Below are positions 8,652 through 16,837 of a stretch of DNA of 64,000 nt, one piece after another; position 1 is the stretch's first letter, and the number at the start of each line of letters is the position of its first letter. The notes below the pieces were generated by a model. It was not told where the DNA came from. It worked only from the letters and a program-made list of their open reading frames with translations, and did not search any database. Source of the stretch: an uncultured Clostridia bacterium (GTDB lineage: Bacteria; Bacillota; Clostridia; Lachnospirales; Lachnospiraceae); NCBI GenBank assembly GCA_948472945.1, contig CAOKVX010000005.1, forward strand, positions 62,001 to 126,000, read 5' to 3'. Made by a program: the position numbers and the translations under genes.

Positions 8652-9599
8652 ATGTTTCGTAAGGAGATTCCGGTATATTTATTTACAGGTTTTCTTGAGA
8701 GCGGTAAAACGTCATTTATATTAGATACTCTAAGTCAGGATTATTTTGCTACAGGCGAGAGGACTCTGCTTATTGCATGTGAGGACGGTGAAATTGGGTA
8801 CGACACAAAATACCTCCTTACACAGAACGTATATGTTGAATATGTCGATGAAGAAAAGAATCTCACCACAGACCTGCTCAGAAAATTGAATACTTCACAT
8901 AAACCAAAGAGGGTTCTAATTGAGTATAACGGCATGTGGAACACTGAGTCGATAATGGAAGACATATATCCGTCAAATTGGGTTCTTACACAGGTAATCT
9001 CCACAGTCGGATATCCTACGTTCAATATGTTCTGGGGAAATATGCGTTCAATGGTAATCAACCAGCTTTCACTGTCGGATATGATTATATTCAACAGATG
9101 TGACGAGACTACTAACAGAAATGAGCTCAGACGGAACATGAAGCTGTTTAACAAAAAAGCTCAGGTTGCATATGACTGGGTTGAAGGATTTGACGGCAGT
9201 TCAATGATTGAGGAAATGCCGTATGATATTCATGCGTCAAACATAACGCTCGAGGATGACGACTACGGTTTTTTCTATATGGATGCGATGGAAAATCCTG
9301 ATAAATATGCCGGAAAAACAATTAATATGAACTGCGTGTTTTTCCGCCCCGACAAATATCCTATGACAAGATTCGTAGCGGGACGTTTCGCGATGACATG
9401 CTGCGCCGATGATATTACGTTTCTCGGATTTATATGCGACAGTGAAAATGACATTGATTTCGAGGAGCGCGAATGGATTAATCTCACGGCTGAGATAAAA
9501 ATACAGTACGTCAAGGAATATAAAGACATGGGACCGGTCCTAATGCTAAAAGATGTTAAAAAATCAGACCGGCCGGACGACGACCTTGTTTATTTCTAG
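8652..9599 (+). CDS. CobW-like P-loop protein with YcgQ-like C-terminus, lacking CxCC
   Basis: 315 aa. The N-terminal ~180 residues are CobW-like: P-loop GFLESGKTS (13-21), CEDGEIGYD corresponding to the ENEFGEIGID segment of the neighbour, IEYNGMW where relatives have IEPSG, and FNRCDE near 148-153. The CxCC metal motif is absent; the matching position reads VDEEKNLTTDLL. The C-terminal ~100 residues (GRFAMTCCADDITFLGFIC, C250-C251, then EWINLTAEI) resemble the TIGR03943/YcgQ (DUF1980) C-terminal domain. YcgQ partners YcgR permeases, often near COG0523 genes. The domain match is recalled, not computed. An AGGAGG site precedes the ATG. It probably acts with the preceding GTPase in metal handling. 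Confidence 0.75.
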   Translation: MFRKEIPVYLFTGFLESGKTSFILDTLSQDYFATGERTLLIACEDGEIGYDTKYLLTQNVYVEYVDEEKNLTTDLLRKLNTSHKPKRVLIEYNGMWNTESIMEDIYPSNWVLTQVISTVGYPTFNMFWGNMRSMVINQLSLSDMIIFNRCDETTNRNELRRNMKLFNKKAQVAYDWVEGFDGSSMIEEMPYDIHASNITLEDDDYGFFYMDAMENPDKYAGKTINMNCVFFRPDKYPMTRFVAGRFAMTCCADDITFLGFICDSENDIDFEEREWINLTAEIKIQYVKEYKDMGPVLMLKDVKKSDRPDDDLVYF

Positions 9600-9621
9600 G
9601 GAACTGCTAAGAACAAACTTT

Positions 9622-9645
9622 GCATATGAGCATATGAGCATATGA
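9622..9645 (+). repeat. Three tandem copies of GCATATGA
   Basis: An exact 8-bp unit is repeated three times head to tail, 23 bp after the CobW-like gene. No function is evident. Confidence 0.7.
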
Positions 9646-9688
9646 CGCAGAATAAATCTGTTTTATATCGTTCTCTACAGTTTGGGAC

Positions 9689-9717
9689 TGCCGCTCATAT
9701 ATTTATATTGTGCGGCA
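9689..9717. terminator. Candidate terminator between convergent genes
   Basis: TGCCGC and GCGGCA enclose an AT-rich, partly self-complementary loop. The sequence ATCACTGTTTTT follows on the plus strand. It could end the CobW gene pair. Confidence 0.4.
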
Positions 9718-9819
9718 ATCACTGTTTTTCCTGCAAACGTCGCCAAAAACTTACTAAAGATAAACCAAAACGCTAATAAGTGCAGACAAAATAGAGACAT
9801 AAACGGCTTACAACAGATT

Positions 9820-10854
9820 TTACTGCATAATAAGCTCGCTTACCTCAACCTCAAATTCCGCCGCCCATGCGCTGTACTGCGCCTCAAAATTCTCTTTTTG
9901 GGCTATGGCTACCATCTCCTCTTTTTTGGATGCTGCAAGCTCCTCATCATTTGTATCCATGCAGTATATAATATAAAATCCTTCAGGGGCTGTCACTACG
10001 TCGCTGAATTGCCCTTCTGTGAGAGCTAACGCCGCCGTTTCAAACTCAGCGCACATATCCCCTTTTCCAAATACGAGCTCAGCGCTGTCGGACTCTGTAT
10101 TGGCCTCGGCAAACGCCCGTAAATCACTGGCTTTCTTTGCATTTTTTAAAAGCTTCTTAGCCTCCTTGTAGCGTTTACCTACTTCCTCCTCAGAAAGTGT
10201 AACCGTGACGCCGCTCTGATTGACACCGCTTGTCCTAAGATAAATATAAAGTACCCTGCACTGCCTTGAATCGTCGTCATTTATCGAAGTGTTAACGCCG
10301 TTAATGCAGGAATCATAAACCCTGTTGGCAATCTCATTCTCACAGTACACTTTTGTCATTGTATTGGTGTCTAATTTATACTCTGCTATATCTTCCTCCG
10401 GTATACTGCCGTAAAGTCCCTCGACATACTGCTTTATATCCTCTTTCTCATCACTCGTAAGGCTGATTCCAAGCCCTTCAGCCTTTCTGCTTATAATTTT
10501 AAGCTCCGTGATGAGACTTACGACCTGGGCCATTGTGACAGACTTAAAGGTTTTACCATTATCCAGCCTGTAATTCCATATATCATCACCGAGCGTATCC
10601 TGATATCTGTCCTTAAGAATATACATGTACACGAGAAGCTCCTTAAAAGTCGCCTCCTCGTCACCGACGGATATAACCACGGAATCGGCCTCAAGTTGTT
10701 TTTTTTCGACCTTTGCAGCTTTCTCGGCTTTTTCATTGCCTGTACTTTCAACAGAGTTTTCTTCATTACCGGAACATCCGGCGGATAAACCTGATATCAT
10801 GGCTGCTGAAACTGCAATACAAATTATCCTCTTAATCGTGCTTTTTCTTTTCAT
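9820..10854 (-). CDS. PrsA/SurA-like lipoprotein, parvulin-type foldase
   Basis: Predicted extracytoplasmic lipoprotein of 344 aa. The N-terminal signal ends in lipobox LSAGC (Cys27), followed by an acidic, Lys-rich linker. Next comes a SurA_N-like chaperone region (residues ~55-200). The C-terminal region has parvulin-like features: VLYIYLRTSG, SEEEVGKRYKEAKKLL, ELVFGKGDMCAEFETAALALTEGQFSDVVTAPEGFYIIYC. It probably assists folding of exported proteins at the membrane-wall interface. The start codon lies inside the 3' end of mfd (23-bp overlap), so it is translationally coupled. Whether the isomerase site is active cannot be told from this reading. Confidence 0.82.
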   Translation of the reverse strand: MKRKSTIKRIICIAVSAAMISGLSAGCSGNEENSVESTGNEKAEKAAKVEKKQLEADSVVISVGDEEATFKELLVYMYILKDRYQDTLGDDIWNYRLDNGKTFKSVTMAQVVSLITELKIISRKAEGLGISLTSDEKEDIKQYVEGLYGSIPEEDIAEYKLDTNTMTKVYCENEIANRVYDSCINGVNTSINDDDSRQCRVLYIYLRTSGVNQSGVTVTLSEEEVGKRYKEAKKLLKNAKKASDLRAFAEANTESDSAELVFGKGDMCAEFETAALALTEGQFSDVVTAPEGFYIIYCMDTNDEELAASKKEEMVAIAQKENFEAQYSAWAAEFEVEVSELIMQ

Positions 10855-13800
10855 CCTCTATTTCCCTTTCCGGAAGAAGTACCGCCATCTTCCCAAGAAG
10901 CTCCTTTATCCTTACAAAAAGTTCATCATCATCCCTCAGTCTGTATGAAAAGTACGGCTTGCCGACACTTTCAAACTTCAGCCGTTTCCCCTCTCCCTCA
11001 AGGAAAAGAGGTATCTTTGTGATGTCAAACGGTGCATTTTCATAGAGTTTAAATATAACCATATTCTGAGGCTTTTTATCCTTTAAAAACGACCTGTCTT
11101 TTCTGTAAATCAACTGTGTAACATATACTTTGTGAGCCATCGCCTTTAGAAGCGCAATCTCAATTAGGTTTGCAACTGCCTCCGGATATCTGCCAAACCT
11201 GTCGTTAAGCTCATCCTGAATGTCAAGCATCTCCTCATCGTTCTCAATATCTGCGATGCGCTTATACATCTCAAGCTTCTGAAACTCACTCTTAATATAT
11301 GACGACGGGATGTGAGCGTCTATATCCATGTCAACTGCCGTTTCAAACTTGACAGTTTCCTCTTGTACATCTCCCTTAAGCTCCATGACGGCCTCATTTA
11401 ACATCTTACAGTACATATCATACCCGACCGCGCCTATATGCCCGTGCTGTTCCGCACCAAGAAGGTTTCCGGCCCCTCTTATCTCAAGATCGCGCATCGC
11501 AATCTTGAACCCGCTGCCAAGCTCAGTGAACTCCTTAATGGCGGCGAGGCGCTTCTCCGCCACCTCCTTCAACATACGGTCGCGTTTATACATCAGAAAC
11601 GCATATGCGGTCCTGTTGGAACGTCCAACCCTGCCCCGCAGCTGATACAGCTGAGAAAGACCCATTCGCTCCGCTTCATCTATTATTATCGTATTTACAT
11701 TGGAAATGTCAAGCCCCGTCTCTATTATTGTCGTCGATACAAGCACATCTATGTCGCCGTGTATGAAATCAAACATTATACGCTCAAGCTCCCGCTCGCT
11801 CATCTGCCCGTGCGCATACACCACGTTTGCCTCCGGAACAAGCGCCGCAACCATATTTGCAATAACGTCTATGTTATTTACTCTGTTGTGGACATAATAC
11901 ACCTGTCCGCCCCTTGAGAGCTCCCTTGTTATCGCCTCCCTTACAATCTCATCATTGTGTTCGAGCACATAGGTCTGAACCGGGAGTCTGTCCATAGGCG
12001 GCTCCTCGAGCACACTCATATCCCTTATACCTATCAGGCTCATGTGAAGCGTTCTTGGTATCGGCGTCGCCGACAGTACAAGCACGTCTATATTTTCCTT
12101 TAACTGCTTTATTTTTTCCTTATGAGCAACACCAAATCGCTGTTCTTCATCTATTATAAGTAAGCCAAGGTCTTTGAACTCAACATCCTTTGATAAAAGC
12201 CTGTGCGTTCCGATAATTATATCCAGCGTGCCTTTCCTAAGCTTTTCAATCGCCTTTTTTGCCTGCGCAGGAGTTCGGAACCTCGAAAGCATGTCAATAC
12301 TCACCGGAAAATCTTTCATTCTCTGCACAAAAGTGTTGTAATGCTGCTGTGCAAGTATTGTAGTAGGAACAAGGTATGCAACCTGCTTGCCGTCCGATAC
12401 TGCCTTAAATGCCGCCCTTATCGCTATCTCTGTCTTGCCGTAGCCAACGTCTCCGCATATCAGGCGGTCCATAATCTTGCCGCTCTCCATATCCTTTTTT
12501 GTATCGTCAATGGCTGAAAGCTGGTCGGGCGTCTCCTCAAACGGAAACATTTCCTCAAATTCCTTCTGCCAGACAGTGTCTTTTCCATATCTGTAGCCCT
12601 GCTTTGCCTGCCTCTTTGCATACAGCTTTACCAAATCTTCGGCTATATCCTTAATCTCACGGCGTACTCTGGTCTTTGTCTTATTCCACTCCGGCGAGTC
12701 CAGCCTGTTTAACTTAGGCTTTCTGTCTGTGTCGCCTGAAGCGCCGGAATATTTCTGCAAAACCTCCAAACCTGTTGCCGGAATGTAAAGCACGCCGTCT
12801 TTCGCATATTCAATCTTAATATAGTCTTTAATAATCCTGTCTGATTCTATCTTTTCTATTCCGCGGTATATTCCAAGGCCGTGATTCTCATGTACCACGT
12901 AGTCACCAATGTTCAGCTCGGCAAAGCTTCGGATTGATTTGCCGTTATATCTCTTCTTCTTTTTTCGAACCTTTTTCTCGCCAAATATATCCTGTTCGGA
13001 AATAACTGCAAACCTAATCTGGGGGTACTCAAATCCCTTATGTATTGCCCCGTATGAAGCCATAACCTCTCCATTTTCAAGTATACGCTCCTTATCTTCA
13101 TTGTAAAATGAACTTATATTGTATTCACCAAGACTCTCGCACAGCCTCTTTGCCCTCGTGCGGGACGGAGAGAGCACCAGTATTCTATAGCCGCTCTGTT
13201 TCCACCTTATTATATCCTTTGCCATCAATTCAAAATTACCGTTATATGACTGAACTGACTGCACATTTAACGAGAAATCAGATTCTGAATATATTTTCTT
13301 TGACTTAGTGTCAAGACTCGAAAGCATGACAAGCCTCGTATTGGCAAGTTTTCCGTATATCTCTGAAGCCGTAAAAAGAACTTCCATCTGTTTTGGGAGA
13401 ATATACCCCTTTTCCAGCCTTGACTTCATGCTCTCTGAAAATTCATACTCTATTGCCTCGCCGTGTTCAAAAGTCCTGTTAGGCTCGTCGATATAATAAA
13501 CCGTTTCATTTTTAGGGAAATATTCAAAAAATGAACAGGTGTCGCTGTAAAAATAGCTCATATAGCTCTCAAGACCCGCCATTCCCTTATAGTAATCAAT
13601 ATTTTCTTTAAGCAGTTCAAACGACTGTTTAAGCCTCCCCGCCTGTTCGTAGTTGTTTTCTTTAGTAAATCTTTCGGAATATTTATTTATATCTTCTTCA
13701 ATAGACGAGAGCGCGGATACAACCCTGTCCTCCTCAATTATAACCTCAGTGGCGGAATACAGCTCAATCTCATCCACGCTGTCAATTGAGCGCTGGCTCT

Positions 13801-14419
13801 CCACGTCAAATGAATGAATCGAGTTGATAGTATCTCCCCACAATTCAATTCTATACGGAACCTCCTCAGTCAGCGGAAATATATCGACTATTCCTCCCCT
13901 TACCGCAAATGAGCCCGGAGTCTCGACCTGCGCCGTATTTTCATATCCAAGGGCAGATAGCTCTTTTCTTAGCACGCCAATCTCTATATCCTCATCTACC
14001 TTAAATGACAGAATATGTTCCCTGTATCTGCTCAGGGAAACGCACCTCTCCATTCCGCTGTCAAGCGTTGTTATGATTGTGCAGTCATTTCCCTCGAGAA
14101 GCTGTTTCATAACTCTCATTCGCTCCTGTACAATCGCATAGCCGTGTACGTCTGCGCTGTAGAATATAACGTCTTTCGCAGGATAAATATATACATTTCG
14201 GCCGTAAAACCTCATGTCGTCATACAGTTCCCTCGCCTTTGCCTCACTGTACGTCACAATCACCCTGTAGCGCGCATCATTGCCCAGAGCCTGTATAAGC
14301 TGACATTTCTGGGTATCGACACATCCTGTGATATGGATTGGCGTACGTCCTTTTTTGAGACTGTCTTCCGCTTCACTGTATTCAGCTAATTCATTCAATG
14401 GTTCAATAAGCGCCCTCAA
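10832..14419 (-). CDS. mfd: Transcription-repair coupling factor Mfd
   Basis: Large ATP-dependent translocase (1195 aa) that removes stalled RNA polymerase from lesions and recruits UvrA. Domains in order: UvrB-like N-terminal module with VRGGIVDIFP; RNA polymerase-interacting CarD-like domain (LNIGDYVVHENHGLGIYRG, around residue 505); helicase core with GDVGYGKTE (~658), IIDEEQRFG (~756), LSATPIPRTL and the QLYQLRGRVGRS motif VI; then the C-terminal D7 domain. The start is TTG 14419 with a strong GAGGAGG site 8 bp upstream; the overlapping ATG there leads to a stop after three codons. It lies between pth and the PrsA-like gene, a common Clostridia arrangement. Confidence 0.97.
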   Translation of the reverse strand: MRALIEPLNELAEYSEAEDSLKKGRTPIHITGCVDTQKCQLIQALGNDARYRVIVTYSEAKARELYDDMRFYGRNVYIYPAKDVIFYSADVHGYAIVQERMRVMKQLLEGNDCTIITTLDSGMERCVSLSRYREHILSFKVDEDIEIGVLRKELSALGYENTAQVETPGSFAVRGGIVDIFPLTEEVPYRIELWGDTINSIHSFDVESQRSIDSVDEIELYSATEVIIEEDRVVSALSSIEEDINKYSERFTKENNYEQAGRLKQSFELLKENIDYYKGMAGLESYMSYFYSDTCSFFEYFPKNETVYYIDEPNRTFEHGEAIEYEFSESMKSRLEKGYILPKQMEVLFTASEIYGKLANTRLVMLSSLDTKSKKIYSESDFSLNVQSVQSYNGNFELMAKDIIRWKQSGYRILVLSPSRTRAKRLCESLGEYNISSFYNEDKERILENGEVMASYGAIHKGFEYPQIRFAVISEQDIFGEKKVRKKKKRYNGKSIRSFAELNIGDYVVHENHGLGIYRGIEKIESDRIIKDYIKIEYAKDGVLYIPATGLEVLQKYSGASGDTDRKPKLNRLDSPEWNKTKTRVRREIKDIAEDLVKLYAKRQAKQGYRYGKDTVWQKEFEEMFPFEETPDQLSAIDDTKKDMESGKIMDRLICGDVGYGKTEIAIRAAFKAVSDGKQVAYLVPTTILAQQHYNTFVQRMKDFPVSIDMLSRFRTPAQAKKAIEKLRKGTLDIIIGTHRLLSKDVEFKDLGLLIIDEEQRFGVAHKEKIKQLKENIDVLVLSATPIPRTLHMSLIGIRDMSVLEEPPMDRLPVQTYVLEHNDEIVREAITRELSRGGQVYYVHNRVNNIDVIANMVAALVPEANVVYAHGQMSERELERIMFDFIHGDIDVLVSTTIIETGLDISNVNTIIIDEAERMGLSQLYQLRGRVGRSNRTAYAFLMYKRDRMLKEVAEKRLAAIKEFTELGSGFKIAMRDLEIRGAGNLLGAEQHGHIGAVGYDMYCKMLNEAVMELKGDVQEETVKFETAVDMDIDAHIPSSYIKSEFQKLEMYKRIADIENDEEMLDIQDELNDRFGRYPEAVANLIEIALLKAMAHKVYVTQLIYRKDRSFLKDKKPQNMVIFKLYENAPFDITKIPLFLEGEGKRLKFESVGKPYFSYRLRDDDELFVRIKELLGKMAVLLPEREIEDEKKKHD

Positions 14420-14574
14420 TCTGTCATCCTCCTCTTTTCATAAGTCAAATATTATATTAAGTTCTATATATTCAGGTAAATCCATCTGCCAACTTATCAA
14501 AGACAGCAAATGTAACATTTGCGTAATATATCATTTTCTGCTGCCGGAGGCAATAAAACTCATATATCCTGCTT

Positions 14575-15138
14575 TTAATTATTGTGCCTGTTCATCGCAT
14601 CAGCGATTCCCAGCGTTACATAGTCTCGGCATGCGTCGCTGGCCTCGGCAAGCATATCCCTCATAACCGCATTGTCTTTGTCGTCAAATCTTCCGAGAAC
14701 ATGGTCGCACAAATCCCATCCATCAGGCTTACCTCCTACGCCCATCTTTATTCTGGCAAATACATCCGTACCGAGATGCGATATTATGCTTTTCATGCCG
14801 TTATGGCCTCCTGCGCTCCCCTTTGCCCGTATTCTCATTCTTCCTACATCAAGGCTAATGTCATCATATACTATTATAAGCTCATTTTCTACATCTATTT
14901 TATAAAAATCAACAAGCTGCCTCACGCTTTCACCACTCAAATTCATATATGTCTGCGGCATTGCGAGAAGCACTTTCCTCCCGGCAATAAATCCTGCCCC
15001 ACAAATTGCCTTGTGCTTGTTTATGTTCATCGAAATATTATAATCGTCACATAATCTTGTTATCACGTTAAATCCTATATTATGCCTTGTACCTGCATAT
15101 TTCCTGCCGGGATTTCCAAGTCCCACTATTATATACAT
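14575..15138 (-). CDS. pth: Peptidyl-tRNA hydrolase
   Basis: Recycles peptidyl-tRNA released from ribosomes by hydrolysing the ester bond. 187 aa, matching the family. The N-terminal MYIIVGLGNPGRKYAGTRHNIGF contains the catalytic His and Asn10 region. PQTYMNLSGESV, IVYDDISLDVGRMRIRAKGSAGGHNGMKS and IKMGVGG are all classical Pth blocks. AGAGGT precedes the ATG. It is upstream of mfd on the same strand with a 155-bp gap, so co-transcription is possible. Confidence 0.97.
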   Translation of the reverse strand: MYIIVGLGNPGRKYAGTRHNIGFNVITRLCDDYNISMNINKHKAICGAGFIAGRKVLLAMPQTYMNLSGESVRQLVDFYKIDVENELIIVYDDISLDVGRMRIRAKGSAGGHNGMKSIISHLGTDVFARIKMGVGGKPDGWDLCDHVLGRFDDKDNAVMRDMLAEASDACRDYVTLGIADAMNRHNN

Positions 15139-15178
15139 AGCTACCTCTCTTCCTGCTGCCCAAACTTATTATCATAGA

Positions 15179-15208
15179 ACAAAGAGTTCCGCTTGCGAAA
15201 CTCTTTGT
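15179..15208. terminator. Hairpin terminator between spoVAF-like gene and pth
   Basis: ACAAAGAGTTCCGC pairs with GCGAAACTCTTTGT (one mismatch, 2-nt loop). A short T-run follows on the plus strand and a weaker one on the minus strand. It sits where leftward transcription of the spoVAF-like gene should end. Confidence 0.6.
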
Positions 15209-15253
15209 TTTTCAAAATTATATAACTTTTAATCAATATCTTCAACCAATTTT

Positions 15254-16666
15254 TTAGTTTGAACCCGCATTTACCCTGAATATCCTTCTGAACAGCTTTT
15301 TGGCATTAAACGGAATAAGAGGATAAAGGTAACTCTTGTCATCAAATGTCCTGTTGAATATAAGACACAGAACCGTCACCAATATTCCGGCCGCATATCC
15401 GTATACTCCAAAAATTGCTGTAAGAATAAGCATTAATATCCTGAAAAATTTGAGCGCATACCCGAGCTCAAAGTTAACCTGCGAATAATTTGCTATAGCG
15501 ACAAACGCCATATACAGCATTATCTCGGCATTAAACCATCCTGAACTTACGGTAAAATCACCGAGCACTATACCAGCGACAACGCTGAGCGGTGTACTTA
15601 GCATATTAGGAGTATTTAGCGACGCCATCCTCATTCCGTCTATCGCAAATTCAAGCAGTAAGAACTGAAAAACAACGGGGACATTTACCGTCTCCTTTAT
15701 ACTTATAAACTCCAACCCTTTAGGTATATACTCAGGATTAAGTATCAGCAGTAAAAATGTAGGCGACAACAGCAACGCTGCGACATCAATGACAAACCTC
15801 GAAAACCTCAGATAAGTTCCAGTAACTGCAGGAAAATAATAATCTTCCGCCGACTCTGTTATATTAAATATTGACGTTGGTATTATTATGGCCTCCGGTG
15901 AGTTATCGACAAGTATAATTATATTTCCTTCATTTATGCTCACCGCCGCAACATCGGGCCTTTCCGTAAGCTTGAATCTTGGAAAAGGATTGTACCATCT
16001 GTGAGGATAAAAACACTCCAGAAAGCTTTCCTGATTCATCGGCAGCGCATCTACATTTATCGCATTAATTCTGTCATGAACTTTCTGCAAAAGCTTTTCA
16101 TCTACCCTGCCTGACATGTATGAAACAACAACGTCAGTCTTTGACTTCTTTCCGACAGTGTGTATCTCCATTACAAGGTCCTCGCTTCGGATTCTCCTCC
16201 TTATAAGCGCAGTATTAAAAACTATGGTCTCAACAAAACCGTCGCGTGAACCCCTCAAAACCCTGTCTTTCTCCGGTTCCTCGATACTGCGGGCCGGATA
16301 TGTCCTAAAGTCCGTAGCTATCATCACGTCATAACCCTCAATCAAAAGTACCGGCACCCCGGACATAAAGTTTTGTATCAGCGTCTCCTTTGTATCAACT
16401 AAGCTTGCCTCTCCATAAGGAATACAATTCTTAACAAAACTATCCGGGTCTGCCGGCACCTCGTCAGCTTTTAGCTTATACAGGTATTCCATAATCTTTT
16501 CCATTACTTCATCCTTGCAGAATCCGTCAATAAAATAATAGCTTGCCGACAGCCCCGCAAAAAATAATTCTTTCTCCACAACGTCAAAGCTTCTGTCTAC
16601 TCCCAGCAATTCTTTGACATAATTTCTGTTTTCAGTGTAATTTACACCGCTAAGTAACTGCTGCAT
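15254..16666 (-). CDS. spoVAF: GerA-family spore germination protein, SpoVAF-like
   Basis: Inner spore-membrane protein of 470 aa. The cytoplasmic N-terminal ~240 residues contain LGVDRSFDVVE, RGSRDGFVETIVFNTALIRRRIR and KTDVVVSYM. A C-terminal membrane half has five or more helices with FQFLLLEFAIDGMRMASLNTPN. The N-terminal block matches SpoVAF of Bacillus more closely than GerAA subunits, as recalled. It stands alone without GerB/GerC partners or other spoVA genes. ATG 16666 is preferred to the track start (16723): it has a GGGGA site and gives the family's usual distance to LGVD. The presence of this gene argues for a spore-forming lineage. Confidence 0.82.
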   Translation of the reverse strand: MQQLLSGVNYTENRNYVKELLGVDRSFDVVEKELFFAGLSASYYFIDGFCKDEVMEKIMEYLYKLKADEVPADPDSFVKNCIPYGEASLVDTKETLIQNFMSGVPVLLIEGYDVMIATDFRTYPARSIEEPEKDRVLRGSRDGFVETIVFNTALIRRRIRSEDLVMEIHTVGKKSKTDVVVSYMSGRVDEKLLQKVHDRINAINVDALPMNQESFLECFYPHRWYNPFPRFKLTERPDVAAVSINEGNIIILVDNSPEAIIIPTSIFNITESAEDYYFPAVTGTYLRFSRFVIDVAALLLSPTFLLLILNPEYIPKGLEFISIKETVNVPVVFQFLLLEFAIDGMRMASLNTPNMLSTPLSVVAGIVLGDFTVSSGWFNAEIMLYMAFVAIANYSQVNFELGYALKFFRILMLILTAIFGVYGYAAGILVTVLCLIFNRTFDDKSYLYPLIPFNAKKLFRRIFRVNAGSN

Positions 16667-16837
16667 CACATTTCCCCATTTCTTATGCCGTGCGCATATA
16701 TTTACTATGTTAGTGAAACACATTAATCAGTGTTTCCTTAAATGATATTGTGCACAGAATACAGGAAAAATATGTGTATATACCCATATTGATAATCTGC
16801 TTTACTTGCCTATTCCCTAATCTATCTATTAATTCTG

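Noticed and set aside
11438-11917. 159-aa plus-strand ORF opposite mfd
   Set aside because: Antisense shadow of a strongly conserved region of mfd; composition is not gene-like.
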